The notes beneath the pieces were generated by a model. It was not told the origin of the DNA and searched no databases. It worked only from the letters and a program-made list of their open reading frames with translations. A DNA stretch of 64,000 bases from Strigops habroptila (Eukaryota; Chordata; Aves; Psittaciformes; Psittacidae), in contig NC_044282.2 in NCBI RefSeq assembly GCF_004027225.2, forward strand, positions 67,319,787-67,383,786. The letters are read 5' to 3'. Below, in pieces: positions 61,401-64,000 of this stretch (position 1 is its first letter; every line of letters begins with the position of its first letter). The position numbers and the translations under genes were made by a program.

Positions 61401-64000
61401 TCAACTGCAGCAAAGAGGTAGTGTGCTGGGTGACAGAGATTGTCATCTTTGTTCCTGGATCCATGTATTATCTCTTGGGAAAATAAGGGATCATCTCACT
61501 CCTGTTTCTGCTCCTATCTCTTTCTGTATTGTTTTGGATGTACATGGGGCTTATGCTCAAATATACTTAAGACTGTCAGCCTGGGATGCTGTAGGATAAA
61601 TTATGTCTCTGTCAGGATGCGCTCATGTGGACCATTTCAGTTTCTTACAAGCTGCGCGTTACTATGGCTAGTTTATTTCCGACACTTGCACCAGCTCCCA
61701 TACCTCAACAATCTATTGACATCTACTGTATAAAGAAATCTTCGTTGCCCTTGCTTTTGATGACACATAAGAGAGGGGCCCTGGCCTCAGGGCTTTTACA
61801 TGTCCCTGTAAAACAAACTAGACTTGCTGAACAGAAGAGTTGTGGCTTTACTTTAAAAGGCATCATAAGGAAAAAAAATTACCACTCAAAAGATGGTCAA
61901 AATGCAGATTGTCAGTGCTTCTCCACTTGCTTCTTGGAGGGTGAAGCTTCTTTCCTCCTCCTGTTTTAGTCACCCTTGTTAGTGTCAGCTCAATATTAGG
62001 ACACTTGGATGATAGCTCTGTAATAACACTGGATCTGTTAGTTCTCTGTGGGGTTTCCTGGTGGGCAGTATCATGCTTCATTAAAAAACTTCCTGTGACT
62101 TTAATAAGAAATCACCAAATTGCACATTTGCTATGGCTTTCCTTTCATTACTCTGATTAGAATTATGGTTTCATAGAACTGTGTTCCTTATGTTCCTTCT
62201 TAGTCTTATGCATTCATCATTAAACAAAACCACAAAAAAACAACCAAAACCCCAGGCAAAATCTAAAGAACCAAAATCCAAACAAAACATCACCTACAGT
62301 ATAAATCAAGGGAGGCTATAATTCTGATTTATGTGAGAGAAAAGGGAAAAAGAAATATTACAGAACAGACACCAGAGAAAAGAGAAAATTGGAAAAGTAT
62401 TGGTCTTTTAATGAGTTGGGTATTACTGAAGTTGATGAGGCACTGTGCAAATAAAGCAGAGTAAGTTACTTTAGAAGAGTGGATAGGACAGGACATGTGA
62501 TAAAACTAATATGCCTTGAGTAACTCTCAGTCAAGCTTTGTATTACAGAGCTGAATTGGCATAAATTAGCATGAGACAGAAGGTGTCACTGGTTTGAAGA
62601 GCTTTCCATTCTAATTGTGTGCATTGCTCTGTTTAAATCACTTGGGAGTAAAGTCACTTATAAAATATGTGGTGTTTCATAATTACTTTTTCTGCCAGAG
62701 GAACAGCTCTGATCCTTGCAGGCTTGGTGCAGTTTTGGTGGTGTAACAGTTGGGTTATCTGCCCCAGCATTTTCCTTGTAGACTAAAGCACGGCCATTAG
62801 ACACTTCTTTCTGAACCTGCCAACAGTCTTTTGCCACGTGTTGATGGTTTGCTTGCTCTCTGTATGGTCTTGCTAAAATGCTCACAGGATGTGGGGAAAC
62901 TTCTCAAAGGTGCCTGGCTACAGCTTTGGGTAGAACTGATCCATTTAATCCTTTACTCAAGTAAGAAAACAAATTAATGATTTATTCTTTAAGAAAATAC
63001 ATTAATTATCCTCCTTTAAAGAGATTCTGTAGAAACCCTACTTCAAGTATGACATTCAATTCTCAAAAAGCACAGTTTGTAGGGCCATAAGCATACTTTA
63101 GACTAATGATAGGCTCATGACCCCTAAGTCTATAAATATTGCATTTTTCATTGCTGAACACCTATCCTTTCTAACAGCTTTGCCAAAACTCAAGTTTTCT
63201 CTAATTCTGCTCTCAATTCCCACACGGAGATCTATACTATCATTCTTGAAACATTCAGGCACCTCAGCTGCCTTCCTGATCAAAATACCCAATTAGGATA
63301 GACAACTGTAGGCTGACCAGTTTTATTTTTATTCAGCCCTGCAGTTACTTCTTTGTATACATAGATGATAAAAATAAATGTGGTCACTTGTGGGGATTTT
63401 GCTTATATTTGCTTGTGTGCATATGACATCCAATTCTCATGCCCTAGGGACTCTCTGCTACCGCAGTAGTTATGGGGTCTTTAAATATTACTACATCATT
63501 TTGATGGATTACCATAAAAAGACTTAAGTATAAAAGAGAATCATTTTTGTTGTGCTTTTAGTGGGAATTAAGTCATTGTAAATTCATGATAATCTTGTTC
63601 TTCTCTTCAAATCTGTGTAGTCATTAAGGGTTTGTTGTTTTATTGTTTTTGGGGGGTGGGGTGGATGGGGTTCCTTTTTCCTGGAGTGGATTCTCACAGC
63701 TTCTACCTTAGGAGCCCAGGTCCTAGAGTGTTATGCCATTCAATGGGCATGTGTAGTTCTCGGGGGAGAATAATTTTCTAGCAGAAAGGGCTGGAAAATA
63801 GTGAGATCAAATTTTGGAAGCTCTCTGTGGCAATAATGTTCTGTCTTTTGGCTCTCTAAGCATCCAGAATCTGTGTTCGTACCAAATATGCAGTGTCTTG
63901 CAGAGGAGAAGATAGGAAGATTTTCAATGCTGTTACGAATTACCACTTGAATGGCTTTGAGTGGTCTCATGTTGTGGAATTTCTTCCCAATCTAGTGCTC
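58461..64000. other. Non-coding stretch to the right edge, no gene recognised
   Basis: Unique-looking AT-rich sequence. It contains an A/C-rich patch (about 62221-62290) and a G-rich run with GGGGGGTGGGGTGGATGGGG at about 63650-63670. I found no coding exon, RNA gene or CR1 end that I could support. Confidence 0.5.

Overview
This window looks like a bird (Aves) chromosome segment. The evidence is three 5'-truncated CR1 LINE fragments, an avian-type endogenous retrovirus with a tRNA-Trp primer site, and an intact, compact two-coding-exon prokineticin receptor gene of amniote type. The species cannot be named from the sequence alone.

Layout. (1) Positions 1-12053 and 14901-15348 are a higher-order satellite, open at the left edge of the window. 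A basal unit of about 26 bp is built into a block of about 456 bp (roughly 18 basal units), and blocks of several distinct types are ordered into a super-unit of about 2.73 kb (6 or 7 blocks). (2) A 2,841-bp endogenous retrovirus lacking pol (12054-14894) sits in one 456-bp block, with identical 6-bp target duplications and 324-bp LTRs. (3) From 15349 to about 17990 the same 26-bp unit continues as a divergent, monomeric array. (4) About 18000-20175 is a T/G-rich degenerate array of TGTATTG-like words. (5) Inside that array lies an intronless, frameshifted tropomyosin retrocopy (about 20179-21176) followed directly by a CR1 3' end (about 21177-21410). The T/G-rich repeat and then the 26-bp repeat resume behind it. 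(6) A second degenerate repeat with a step of about 26 bp (about 21690-22020) marks the last visible satellite-like sequence. (7) Single-copy sequence follows, with a prokineticin receptor gene on the minus strand (coding exons 31738-31242 and 27253-26557, separated by a 4.0-kb intron). (8) From about 31.8 kb to the right end I recognise no further gene, only one CR1 fragment, homopolymer or G-rich tracts and small duplications.

Functionally, the only gene I consider intact is the prokineticin receptor (PROKR2 favoured over PROKR1), a Gq-type seven-helix receptor for prokineticins. The rest is a transition from heterochromatin-like satellite to unique sequence. It runs from young homogenised higher-order repeat, through decayed monomers and T/G-rich repeat, to unique DNA, and has trapped a retrovirus and a retrocopy along the way. 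The many long open frames in the left 20 kb are by-products of repeats whose 456-bp block length is divisible by three, and of T/G-rich sequence that is poor in A-containing stop codons.
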